A model generated the notes under the pieces. That model was not told the origin of the DNA. It was given only the letters and a program-made list of their open reading frames with translations, and did not search any database. Shown here in pieces: positions 25,969 through 36,900 of a stretch of DNA of 64,000 bases. The position numbers and the translations under genes were made by a program. Positions within the stretch are counted from its first letter, which is position 1. Each line of letters opens with the position of its first letter. Origin of the DNA: Episyrphus balteatus (taxonomy: Eukaryota; Arthropoda; Insecta; Diptera; Syrphidae); contig NC_079134.1 of the NCBI RefSeq assembly GCF_945859705.1, forward strand, positions 159,251,718 to 159,315,717, written 5' to 3'.

Positions 25969-26232
25969 CTGCAATTATATTAGAAGGTAGAACTGTCAAA
26001 ATAGAAAGAGAAAAAAGATGCAAAAAGAAAAAAAAAATGGGTTTGACAAACTCATCAGTGAATTATGTTGTATGTATATGTGTGTGTGGAAACAGAGTTG
26101 TTTTAAGGTATGCAGTAAGAAAGTAAGACGAAATTGGCGAGTATTATTATGCGTAATGAATTGTTTGTTTTTATTGAAATTTTGTTTTGATAGCGGAATT
26201 AATTAATAAAATCATTGGAAGTTTGAAATTAC

Positions 26233-26362
26233 TTTTCGTGCGCTTCCTCCTCTTCTTGGGTAACATCGGAAGGCGGTGTCAAGTACCCAGCTAATCTAAG
26301 GCCCCTTTCTCTTAAGTTACCAAATCTAAATGAACGCTTAAAACTAGCACGAGCTCTATCAA
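26233..26362 (-). CDS. sei: sei exon C: post-PAS linker
   Basis: Exon of 130 nt (TT + 42 codons + AA). Joined to exon B it reads SKFDRARASFKRSFRFGNLRE followed by RGLRLAGYLTPPSDVTQEEEE. The basic RASFKRSF patch and the acidic run after it follow the PAS domain in the cytoplasmic N terminus. The donor is GTAATT after GAAAA. Reading through the donor would give an immediate TAA, but the phase-2 end supplies AA for the leading C of exon D, giving Asn, and that supports splicing. The intron to B is 240 nt, a typical small insect intron. Confidence 0.88.
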
Positions 26363-26602
26363 CTGCAAATAAAATTGAGGGGATTAATGTTAAGGTAAAA
26401 AAGGATGATAAAAGGTTTGAAGGGAATCATAAATTAGTTGTAAGCTTTTGTCAATTTTATAAAAAAATTTTTTTTAATTTTTATTATTTTTTAAACAACT
26501 AATTAATGAGTCACCCTCTAGTTAAATTTTTGTTAAAAAAAATCTAAAGGAAAAAAAGATAAGAAAAACTATGTTAATTAAGTAATTATTTTTCATACTT
26601 AC

Positions 26603-26740
26603 ATTTACTTAGTGTTGCGACTAATGGTGGCTCCACAGCTGATGGATTTGACAAATCCTCAAAATTAATGATGAATAAGGAAATGTCATCAACTTCGGAG
26701 CGAATTGGTGCGATTATTTCTGAACACAAAAATTTTGTTC
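26603..26740 (-). CDS. sei: sei exon B: second half of PAS domain
   Basis: Exon of 138 nt: two bases, 45 codons, one base. The acceptor AG is at 26741-26742 and the donor is GTAAGTATG, the strong consensus. It encodes TKFLCSEIIAPIRSE and then DDISLFIINFEDLS. The latter is the last beta strand of the PAS fold and aligns with the ERG segment VIMFILNFEVV. Exon A ends in phase 1 and B begins with the two bases needed, so the join is in frame. The 12-kb intron between A and B carries a non-LTR retrotransposon whose end lies only about 250 bp from this acceptor. Confidence 0.92.
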
Positions 26741-27332
26741 CTGAAAATAAAAAAATTATTACAGTGTCAGATTTTTTCAAAATCTATAAATCTTTAAAAA
26801 AAAATCAAATAAATTTACACAAGTGTTTTCAGCTTATTTTATCAAAGTTTTTGAAAAGGTTGCGAATTAGTATTAGAGGGCACTCAAATTGTTGTTCTAT
26901 TTATTTTCACTCTCCACAGAGGCCCCCCTATTTTAAGCCCTATTTTCTATTTTACTTTTGAAAAAAGCGCCCATATTTTTAGATCTACGCTCGGCAAAAA
27001 TCCTTGTATCAAACCCTCCTAGTGGGTGCCGGGCGGTAATGATCACCACAGTTTTTATCTTGTTCGTTTTTGGCAAGATGGGGATCAGCTAAGGTAAGGT
27101 TGCATAGCTGTGTTGTTCCTTAACTCCTCAATAGTTAAACAACCAGAAATGCAATTTTACCATCGATACAAGGTTCCTAATTTTCAGTGGTGGGGTGAGC
27201 GCTATCATTTTCGGACGCCTTGGCAGGGTCCGTCATATATTTTTGCCTTGCCCCGGTAATCGGCTCTGCCGGGGTTGACCTTTCCTTTCCGACCTACTCG
27301 TGGGACTCAAATTTTTTATAAATCAAATTCAA

Positions 27333-28541
27333 ATGGACAGAAAAGACAAAACAGACGCTACTACATCCTCCGATATGGAGGATGAACTTTTGGCCTCGAG
27401 CCAGGAAACAATCGTCGATTGTTCAGTTAATGCTGGAGGCACTAGCATTTCTGAGCAATCTTCAAAAATTGGAAATACAGGTGGTACCAGCCATAGTACC
27501 CCTGTGTTTCGACCCGTACCAAACCCAATAAAGCCTTCGGGTAGCAAAGCCAGCCAAAGCGATGCTACCCATCGTAAGAAACGAACAGCGAGTTCGCATC
27601 GTAGAGCGGATTTCAAGAGGGCTTCCTTCATTCTTGGCAAGATTGCTAAAAATGAGGAAGCTGGAACTCCCCACGAGAACGATGCCGCTGACAAAATCAA
27701 ATATGGGAAGATTGTTGAAGAGTACAACAATCTTCTCATTGAGCCAAAAAAGACCGTCAAGAGAAATAGGTCTCGTGAGGAAGCTAATCCTCCTCAGAAG
27801 AGATCTAAAACCGGCGGCACTACTAAGAAAACACCACCTCAGGGAGCGGCGCAATCGCGCACTTTAAGTGAGATTGTCAGAGACGATCTTCAAGTGGCGA
27901 TTGTAGATGAGCTCTCCACTGACAACAGAGCTCTGACGTCAGTGTGGAACTCCATCGAGGCTAAGCTCTCTGAGATGGTGTTCCTTTATACCCTAACAGC
28001 AACTGAGGGACCCTACCCGAGTTTTGACTCTGGTGAGATGCTCAGGGGATACAGGGTAATCAAGTGCGAGGATGAGTTTTCTAGGGGTTTCCTTAGTAAA
28101 AGTATTGCTGAGATCAGCAATAAATGGGATGGCTTGAAGCTCAAGCTTATCCCAGCTAAGGAAATACCTAGACAACCGCTTGCTCGCATTTGGCTGCCCC
28201 TCATGAGTATCAAGCCAAGTGGACCGGAACTGATTCGTAGTCTTCAGAGGTTAAACCCGCTGATTCCGATGCATGACTGGGTAGTCATTAAGACTGAGGA
28301 ACCGCAAAAGAACAGCGCGTCTTATCTTCTGAGGATCTGCGAAGTCAGCCGTGGGGCTCTCGATAAAGCCGATTATAAGCTTCGTTTTGGCATTAGGAAT
28401 GTCAAAATTAAGGTTCTGCAGAGTCAGGATATGGACCCTAACCTGGTTGAGGATATCGTTGAGGTTGACGATGTCTCCAAAAAGGCTGGGACCTCCGGCA
28501 AGGTGCCGGTAACTGACTGTGCAGGATCTTTCACGAATTAA
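27333..28541 (+). CDS. LINE ORF1 protein (nucleic-acid-binding/chaperone type)
   Basis: 402 codons from the first ATG (MDRKDKTD) to TAA; the frame is open a little further upstream, but only with a GTG. The N-terminal half is polar, Ser/Thr/Pro-rich, with two basic clusters (KKRTASSHRRADFKR and KKTVKRNRSREE...KRSK) suited to RNA binding. The C-terminal half is folded-looking, with WDGLKLKLIPAKEIPRQP and ARIWLP, then LLRICEVS. That resembles the DUF4780-type domain found in ORF1 of arthropod LINEs (recognised from memory, not searched). No CCHC zinc knuckles are visible, which is unusual against R1 and I elements. ORF1 products of LINEs coat their RNA and help target-primed reverse transcription. 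The stop is 4 nt before the ORF2 ATG, a spacing that suits termination-reinitiation. Confidence 0.88.
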   Translation: MDRKDKTDATTSSDMEDELLASSQETIVDCSVNAGGTSISEQSSKIGNTGGTSHSTPVFRPVPNPIKPSGSKASQSDATHRKKRTASSHRRADFKRASFILGKIAKNEEAGTPHENDAADKIKYGKIVEEYNNLLIEPKKTVKRNRSREEANPPQKRSKTGGTTKKTPPQGAAQSRTLSEIVRDDLQVAIVDELSTDNRALTSVWNSIEAKLSEMVFLYTLTATEGPYPSFDSGEMLRGYRVIKCEDEFSRGFLSKSIAEISNKWDGLKLKLIPAKEIPRQPLARIWLPLMSIKPSGPELIRSLQRLNPLIPMHDWVVIKTEEPQKNSASYLLRICEVSRGALDKADYKLRFGIRNVKIKVLQSQDMDPNLVEDIVEVDDVSKKAGTSGKVPVTDCAGSFTN

Positions 28542-28545
28542 AAAC

Positions 28546-29637
28546 ATGCTGCGCGTCATTCAGGTTAATCTGAAGCACTCGAAATGTGCCTCAGATAACC
28601 TGAGAGTTTTCCTAAGGGAGGAAAACTTCGATGTGGGCATGATCCAAGAACCCTGGGTAAATGGCCTTCAAGTGAGAGGCCTCCGAGACAGCCAATATGA
28701 CCTTTTTTATAAGCCCGTCAGTTCGAACCAAGGTAAGCCAAGAACATGTATTTTAGCTAAAAAACACTTAAAAGCTTTTTTGTGTCCCAATTTTAGCACC
28801 TCTGATTTAACAGTTATTAAATTAGAGGGTTCAAATACCGACAGCTTACTTTTGGCCTCGGCGTACATGGCACATGACCAGCAGTCACCGCCGGATGAGG
28901 TACGCAGACTGACATCTGAAGCCAATACATCAAAGACTAGCCTACTCATTGGGTGTGACGCAAATGCGCGGCATACACTATGGGGTAGTTCAGAAATCAA
29001 CGAACGAGGTGAGTCATTATTTGATTATATTATTGAAAATAACCTAATTATTTGCAATAGAGGTACTACTCCAACCTTCACTTTCCCGAGTTCGGGTAAC
29101 TATGAAGGGTGGGAGGATGTACTGGATCTTACTCTCATAAATAATTGCTCCGATTTGCAGGTTGAAAATTGGAGAGTTTCGCCCTTAAAATCTTTTTCAG
29201 ATCATAGTTGGATCCTCTTCCAACTTAATTTTGAAACCAAAATCCCAACCCCCTATAGAAATCCCAAAAGAATTGACTGGAAGAAATTCAGTCAAATTTT
29301 TAGCGCAAAGCTACGCAGCATACCTAATCTGAGTACAGATACGGTTGCGGATCTTGAGTCAAATGTTTTGACCTTTGAAAGATCGATGATTACTGCCTTC
29401 AAGGCTTCGTGCCCGGTAAGACATAGTAGCAAAACTTTTCCTCCTTGGTGGAATGAAGACTTGTCTAATTTAAGGAAAATGACTAGAACAATCTTCAACA
29501 TCTGCCATAAACACAAATTCTATCAACCCTATAAGGACTGTTTAAGAGTCTATAAGCATACTATAGCATCATCCAAAAGAGAAAGCTGGGAGGAATACTG
29601 CCATTCCATTGAAGATAAACTACTCAAAACAAAATAG
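28546..29637 (+). pseudogene. LINE ORF2, 5' part: AP-type endonuclease domain, truncated by Tc1
   Basis: Starts at ATG 28546 (MLRVIQVNLKHSK). The endonuclease/exonuclease/phosphatase fold is seen as QVNLKHSK, the catalytic-type MIQEPWV, LLIGCDANARHTLWG and SDHSWILF (the SDH motif), all in the expected order over roughly 220 residues. The native frame runs to Asp at 29614-29616. The last codons, up to the TAG ending at 29637, come from the inverted terminal repeat of the inserted Tc1 element. The remaining 3' part resumes at 31224 in the same frame. The endonuclease nicks target DNA to prime reverse transcription; the split copy can no longer make a full ORF2 protein. Confidence 0.93.
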
Positions 29638-31221
29638 GGCCCACTAGGTTTTTTGTGCCTCATCTGAAAAATATTAGTGTTTACATTTTTATTTTTGGTA
29701 ATTATGTTTAAGCGTCGTATTAAATAATACTGTACACATTTTTAACACTGAAAAAAATTCTTTATTCAAATTACACAGAAAAAACATTTTATAGGTAAAC
29801 TTACAAAAAAATAAAGAAACAGAAAAATTTACATTTCATTATTTGTTGTTATGATTTCGCGTTGATTTCTTTTGCTTAGTAGCGAGTAGGGCCTCCTCTA
29901 CTCCGTATGCACTGTATAATCCTATCTGGTACGCTCTCGATAAGATGCTTCACGTTTTGTTCGGGTATGCGCTCCCAACAGGCTTTTAACGCGTTTATGA
30001 GCTCCTGTTTAGTGTTGACGCTGCTGTGATTTTCTTTGAGGCTTCTTTTTAACTGGTCCCATAAAGGCTCAATGGGATTGAGATCTGGGCTTTTTGCTGG
30101 CCACGGCAAAAGTGAAATATTGGCGTCAGAAAGAGCTGCTTGGGTGATACGGGCCGTATGTGGGCGAGCATTGTCTTGCATAAGAACAAACCCGTCGCCA
30201 ACTCTTTGTGAAAATGGGATCACAACAGGTCGTATTACCATTTAAATGTAACTGGCAGCGGTAACGGTGCCCTCATCCAAAATTATCAGCTCTGTTCTGC
30301 CTAGCAAACTTTTTCCAGCCCATACCATAACACTGGCCCCCCCACATCGGTCACTTCCGTGAATACACGGTTCGCTAAAACGTTCACCTGGCCTTCTCCA
30401 TACGCGTCCTCGTTTATCATCACTAAAAAACTTGATCTTGCATTCGTCTGTAAAGAGTACAGACCTCCAGTTGTCCATGGTCCAATTTGAATGCTCACGG
30501 GCGTACCTTAATCGCGCTGCCCGATGGGCCGGTGTAAGCTTCGGCCGAATAGCACGCACTCTGGAACGTTGATTATTTTCATAGAGTCGATTTCGAATGG
30601 TTTGATCACTGACTTGAGTACCAATTGACTGCCGCAGTTGAGTTTGTAAGGTCCGGGCGGTTACAGTACGCTCTCGCCGTGCAGTTATTCGAATGTACCG
30701 GTCTTCTTGATGAGTTGTGGCTCGAATTCTTCCTGATCCAGGTCTCCTTGCTACACTCCCAGTTTCCTGGAAGCGTTCCCACACATTTCAGATAGCACGC
30801 CGCGAGACACCGATACGACTTGCAACAGCCCTTTGGGACCCTCCTTGCTCCAGCATATTTACCGCTCTAATTGCGTTTTCAGTATCCAAATGGCGTCTAG
30901 AACCGGGCATGATAATCACGTTCAATCACAAAAAATAAGGAACAAACAATTAAACAAAGCAACACTTTGCAACAACGCTAGAATCGGACTGAGAAAAGAA
31001 ATGCAATACATTTTTGCATTGATTGTTTTTCGAGCGTTGGGCTTTTTTGCCTATTCACTTGGAGGTAACGGTAAAATTATTGTTCAAAGCATTGATATGG
31101 ACTCATACACATGCAAACTCTACAACAAAATGCTTCGCTTCGATAATGTTCACCAAATAAGTATTTTTTAGGCAAAATACAAGATGAATCTTGGGTGGGC
31201 CCTATTTTGTTTTGAGTAGTT
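29618..31221 (-). mobile_element. Tc1-family transposon (DD34E) inside LINE ORF2
   Basis: 1604 bp between two TA dinucleotides (29616-29617 and 31222-31223). Terminal inverted repeats of 27 bp match perfectly and begin AACTACTCAAAACAAAATAG. The single transposase gene is on the minus strand. Excising the element plus one TA restores the ORF2 frame precisely (codons GAT-ATA-AAG). Perfect TIRs, an intact target duplication and a host LINE that is otherwise open mean the insertion is recent, yet the transposase has two nonsense codons. Confidence 0.96.
29876..30910 (-). pseudogene. Tc1-like transposase with two in-frame stops
   Basis: One reading frame of 345 codons from ATG at 30908-30910 (MPGSRRHLDTENAIRAV) to a terminal TAG, interrupted by TGA at 30788-30790 and TAA at 30242-30244 and by no frameshift. 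The N-terminal paired-like HTH has GGSQRAVASRIGVSRRAI, followed by the GRPR-like hinge RRPGSGRIRAT and a second HTH. The catalytic triad is present: D in LFTDECKI, D in LMQDNARPHTA, E in SPDLNPIEPLW, with 34 residues between the last two (DD34E, the Tc1 signature). Length matches the usual 340 or so residues. The enzyme would cut and paste at TA sites by binding the TIRs; this copy is non-functional unless stops are read through. Confidence 0.94.
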
Positions 31222-31223
31222 TA

Positions 31224-33763
31224 TAAAGGACTCCGCCAGGCTTAGCAAAGTTCTATCGAGGGAACATACCAATCCCTCATTCCTTAAAAAGCCTGACGGA
31301 TCCTGGACTATATCTCCAGCTGAGTCCCTGGAACTACTGATGACTACTCATTTTCCAGGGTGTGAAGACAATACCTCTGAAGTGAACATAAATCCCACTT
31401 TGCTGTCAGTTACGGCAGAACAAGTTAACTCCCTGATAACAAGAGAAAATATAGCCTGGGCTATTAGCACCTTCTCTCCATATAAGTCTCCAGGCCCTGA
31501 TGGTATTCTGCCTATCATGCTACAAAAGCAGCAAGAGATAGCAGTTACGTGGCTTGAAAAAATCTTTAAAGGCTGCCTTCTTCTTAACCATGTGCCCAAG
31601 TCGTGGAGACAAGTAAGCGTGGTTTTCATTCCCAAAGTGGGAAAAAGAGGGCATGAATCCGCGAAGGATTTCCGGCCAATCAGTTTAACATCTTTTCTAC
31701 TCAAAACCTTGGAGAGAATTCTTGAAACCCATATTAGAGAGATCTTTAAAAGATGTCCTTTGGAGAGTTCGCAGCATGCTTACATGAGGGGCAAATCTAC
31801 GGAAACAGCCCTCCATGAAGTCGTTCGAACAATTGAGAACTCGATCCATTTTAAAGAATATACCCTAGCTACCTTCTTAGATGTAGAAGGATCTTTTAAC
31901 AATGTCCTAACCGAATCTATTCTCGAGGCCCTAGTGACTTTTGAAGTAGAAGACTACATCAGAAGTTGGATTATTTCAATGCTAAAAGAGAGAAGAATTC
32001 AAGCAAGTTTAGGAAATTCACACTGTTATAAATGCGTCAACAGGGGTACGCCTCAGGGCGGCGTTCTTTCCCCCCTTTTATGGCTCCTTGTTATGAACAA
32101 TATCCTCGTGAAGCTTGAGAGAAGTGGAGTGAAGGCAGTGGCATATGCGGATGATCTGGTTGTACTTGTATCAGGAAAATTTTTACCCGTGATCAGTGAG
32201 ATCACTGACACGGCTTTGAGAAGAGTTAGCAACTGGGCTACAAGCTGTGGCCTAGGAGTTAATCAAAGTAAAACGGAACTGATGCTTTTTACAACTAAAA
32301 CCAAAATCCCTGCCTTCCCTCTACCTCAGCTTAACGGCCAAATCTTATCACTTTCTTCTAGCGCAAAATATTTAGGTGTAATTTTGGACACTAAACTGAG
32401 CTGGAAGCTAAATATAGAAGAGCGGGTTAAGAAAGCGAGCATTGCTTTCTATGCCTGCAGTAAAACCTTTGGGAAAAAATGGGGCCTTAAATCAAAAATG
32501 ATTCTATGGACTTACACAGCGGTTGTAAGACCCATTCTTACCTACGGCGCCATTGTTTGGTGGCCTGCTCTAAGTAAAGCATACAACATCAACAAACTTA
32601 AGAAAATCCAGAGAACGGCAAGCGTAGGGACGACTGGAGCCCTCCGGTCGTGCCCCACTGAGGCTCTAAACGTTCTCTTGCACCTTTTACCCATAGACCT
32701 TCATGTCAAATACCAGGTGTCTTGTAGCGTATTAAGGCTAAAAGAAACCGGCTGTTGGAAGGTAAAACCTTTTGGTCATAGTGACATAACTAATTTAGTA
32801 CCATCAGATATGTTTCTGACCCCTACCGACTATCACACTCCTACCTTGAACACTGTAAGGAATTGTAAGGTCAGCTTCCCGTTGAGGACAGACTGGGAAG
32901 ATGGAATTGTGACGAGAGACTTCGACACTTGTATTTTCAATGATGGCTCAAAAATGGACTGTGGGGTCGGTGCGGGTGTCTATCATGAATCCCTTAATAT
33001 TTCAAAATCCTTTCGACTTCCAAATTTTGCAAGCGTGTTTCAAGCAGAATTACTCGCAATTAGGGAAGCTTGCAAAGTACTAAGAATAAATTTAAATCAA
33101 ACCCAGAATGTAGCTATACTAACAGATAGTCAGGCAGCTATAAAAGCAATCTCTTCAGTCATGACATCATCCAAACTGGTTCAGCAGTGCAGAGAGCAAC
33201 TCTCAATACTGAGCGAAAGCCTCACAATCACTCTAGTCTGGATCCCAGGACATAGTGGTTTTGAGGGCAACGAAAAGGCAGATGAACTGGCCAGGCAAGG
33301 ATCGGCCCTTCATGAGTCGCTAGCAGAAGCAGTTAACATTCCAATAGGAGTCATGAAGGGCAATATCTTCTCAAACTATTTAAAAAAAGCAAATAATAGG
33401 TGGCATAGTTTAGATAGCTGCGTCATATCTAGGAAAATATGGCCCACTTATAATAAATCCAAAACCAATGATTTAATCTCCAGACCCAGAAAAGATATTA
33501 GCAGAATCGTTGCGGTGTGTACAGGACATTGGCCGATAGGGGAACATGCAGCAAAGTTGGGTATACCACACAATACTTGCTGTCGCAGCTGTTTGGACCA
33601 GCAAGAAAAAGAAACGGTCTTCCATTTTCTATGCCAATGTCCGGCCCTCGCTAGATATAGAGCACTTTCTCTGGAGAGTGAATTCTTTAATGACATAGAT
33701 AACATATCAGAATCAAAGATCAAAGACTTGATCTCGTTCTTCAACTCAACAAAGTGGATTTAG
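31224..33763 (+). pseudogene. LINE ORF2, 3' part: reverse transcriptase and RNase H
   Basis: Continues the frame broken at 29617. If the insertion and one TA are removed the total is 3612 nt, an exact multiple of three (1203 residues). Reverse transcriptase motifs: KSPGPDGI, KDFRPISLTSFLLKTLERIL, SSQHAYMRGKSTETALH, TFLDVEGSFNNV, RGTPQGGVLSPLLW and the catalytic AYADDLVV. The C-terminal RNase H has IFNDGSKMDCGVGAGVY, AELLAI, LTDSQAAI and WIPGHSGFEGNEKADELA, so D-E-D-D are all present. After it comes a Cys/His cluster around CTGHWPIGEHAAKLGI, NTCCRSC and ETVFHFLCQCPALA, as in related LINE families. An internal ATG at 31340 opens a free-standing frame, but it lacks the RT start region. Confidence 0.94.
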
Positions 33764-33932
33764 GAGTTCCTAAACACTTGTTTTTCCTCTTAAAATCAAT
33801 CTAAATTCTATCTTCTAATAAATCCATCATAGGTTCCATGAGTTTTGGTATCAAAACGGCGCATTCTGCGCTAATTGGGTCAGCAAGCTCGTTTGCTTTG
33901 ACCGCCATCTCTACCTACCTACCTAGATCTAC

Positions 33933-36900
33933 ACCCCCAATTTCAACTTTTCTATCGTTGTTCAATTTATTTTGACTTTGACCAAAGGCACCAGTATTTT
34001 TATTCCTGCTTCTTTTGAAAAACAGAGTTGCCCCTGATAATCTTCATTCAATCTATAACCCTTTTTCCCTTTGCAAAAATGGTTCTCCATTGTTGCCATT
34101 CAATTTTTTAAAGGAAATGAATTTACAGTAATTGTTTCCCAATACACTAGCCCAAAAACTAAAGTAACAAAAAAAAAAACATTCTTGATTTTGTTAAGTA
34201 TGATTTTGGAAAGTATGAAAATCAAATTCTCAATGAGCACTTTATAAATAAATAATGGTTATATTTAAGAAAAACCAAATAAAAATTTAAAATTTTCAAA
34301 AAAAAAAATTAAATTTTGAAAAATTTTTCTTTGGTGTGTCTAAAATTTAAACTAGGTAGGTATATTTATTTATTAGATTTTTTAGAATTTTAAATTCAAA
34401 ATCCTGAAATAACGGTGAAAATATGTTCTTTTCTTCAGTGTAGGTGTAGAAAGTATACCGTAATCTCAGTTTGAAATTTCAACATGGTTCGCCTTAAAAA
34501 ATTCTTACTTTGTTTGTAGGCTTCATAGAAATATGATTGAAGCGTCATATAAAAGGTTAAATAATAAGCTTTCAAATGATATAAAATTTATTATAAGTTG
34601 TCATAAAAAAAAAATCATGAGTGCAATTCAAACCTTAAAAAATCATTTTTCTTGAAAAAAAATCTAACTTAACTCAATCACCTTTAAATTCATTTGTTTT
34701 ATATAATAAAAGATTTTTTAAGGTTTTACTTGTGCACACATGATTTTTTTCATTATTGGAAGCGTTTTAAAAAAAAAAATATTTTTTTCTATTCAAAAAA
34801 ATTGAAACATGTTCCAAAAATAAATTTCCCATGCTGCTGTTAAGAGAGTAGTAGTCCACATATAAAACGAAATTTCGCAAAAATTCATCGTTTTGAAATT
34901 TTCCAGGGCATTTAGTAGATGTTATTTGTTTTAAAAAATATTAAAGCTTTCAAATTTTATTTACAAATTTTCAATACGAGCATTTTTCACTTATTTGCAG
35001 CCTTTCATAAATTAAAAAAAAAAGTCGGAATTTGTTTTGTAACTTATTTTTTTTTTTTTTTTTTTTCAAAAAATGTAATTTTTTATAAAAGCCCATATTT
35101 TTTGCATTTCACACTCGTAAGCTTGATAACCTTGTGGATAGCCAGATTTCAAAGGCTTTTAAACATGAATTCTACTACATATTTCAAAAACTCATAAATT
35201 TCAACTCAATATTGCAAGTTTCTGAAAATCTTAAATTACCGGAAACGACAGCTTAAAGAGAATTAATTTACTATCGCTCTCAAAAATCTGTATAAACGCT
35301 TGTTCTTTTTGATTTTTATCCATAGACAAAAAATAATAAATCATCTCTTCTAATAAATCAAAATTTCAATCCTCAAAAAAAAACAACATCAACTTCCGTG
35401 AATGGAATATCAAATATCCGAAACAAAATCATAGCTTTTACTCACGCAAAAACCAATACAATTACGAAAAAATAAAATCAAGAAAAAAAAAAAAAAACTA
35501 ACGCGTCCTTGAACTTATTTAACCATATAATCCCTAAACAAGATGATGACACGAGAATTCAAAAAAAGAAAACGACACGAAAAAAAAAAGATTCTATTTG
35601 ATATAAATGTTTGTTTGCCCTTTTCGTGTAGTCATGATGAGCATCCTCAGACATATTATCTTCATGCCACTTTGTCGCATTTTCTTGTTTTTTTTTTTGT
35701 CTTATTTGTATTTTCCTTTTTGCTTGCTTTTCTTATATCACTTGCTTAAGGAACTTCACTTTTCTGTGTAACCACCCACAAAAAAAGGATATCATACTAA
35801 CTAAGAATAATAAATTTGTAAGGCTTTTGCAAACATACACACAGACACACATAAATACACACTGGATCAACAAAAAACTAAGCCTACCGCGTTAATATGA
35901 CGACGAAAAAAGGACGTATAAAAAATAATAATCGTTATCTAGAGAAGGAGAATACTTGTATACCAGAGAGAAGAGAAAAAAAAATAATAAAGGACGATGA
36001 AGAAAAAAAAAACTATATTTAAAATCCCCTTTGCGCCATGAATGGCATATCAATAAGGAAAGCATGTGGCAGTTTGACATCCTTTCTCAGGTATCATCTC
36101 TTTTTGCCGACAACGATGAGTCCTCTTTCCGTTTATATGCCATACCCGACCGACAAATAATGTATGTGGATGTGGAACTATGTGCCTCTTATCATTCTTC
36201 ATATCCGGTTCAAGTGTATGGGTCATATCCGTTTTTTATTTATTTTTTTTTTACTTTTTTTTGCATAGATGGTTTTGCAGGTATGTGCAGTGTGTATGCA
36301 GTATTGCCATTTCAATTCTGATGTTGAAAAAATTTGGTGTTCTTATTTTGTTTTTTTTTTCTGGTAAATTATTTTTTCTGGAAAATTATTTTTATTCAGA
36401 AAAAAAAGCTTATTCACTGATGTTTCCGATTTTACCAGGATAAAAAGTTTTAATGTCATTGAATTTCTACCTCATTTTTTGTATAAATCAATCATTTTTA
36501 CTTCTTTTTACACCTCTTTACTGTTCTCCTGAGACACTTATCTACAGTTTGTATGAACACCAAACAATTATTTTACTCAATTCTACGTCATTTTGAATTT
36601 AACTTACTTCATTCTACACTAAAAATTGTATTTTAAGGAATCCTATTTGCATGTCTGTATTTTTTGTTGCTGTTATTTTACACTTTCCGATCCCTATTTA
36701 CTGAACTGAAAGTACTTTTACCTCATCTACATTTATTTTACAGCATTAATTCAAGATACTTGAACCTAATTTCATGTAAAATATTTCGTTCTTTTGAAAA
36801 ACATATTCGTTTTTACACTAGTTTACATCACCAACCTTTAAATTCACGAAAAAGCAATGTTATTTACTTGTCTGTGATATTTTTAATAAAAAATTTGGTG

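Larger units (their letters stand above)
26989..33923 (+). mobile_element. Full-length non-LTR retrotransposon (Loa/R1-like), interrupted by a Tc1 element
   Basis: About 5.33 kb once the nested Tc1 is discounted. It is flanked by a perfect 9-bp direct repeat TAGATCTAC (26980-26988 and 33924-33932), a target-site duplication. Order: 5' UTR of about 340 bp, ORF1, 4-nt gap, ORF2 (endonuclease, reverse transcriptase, RNase H), short 3' UTR ending in a CTAC-type simple repeat instead of poly(A). RNase H and a non-poly(A) tail suggest a Loa/R1/I-group LINE; the exact clade is a guess. It lies antisense to sei in the A-B intron, about 250 bp from the exon B acceptor. Both frames are open except for the transposon insertion, so it is a recent arrival. 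Confidence 0.93.

Noticed and set aside
27329..28559. Frames antisense to LINE ORF1
   Set aside because: Shadows of the coding strand with no domain of their own.
30717..31171. Plus-strand frames across the Tc1 element
   Set aside because: Antisense to the transposase; no motif.
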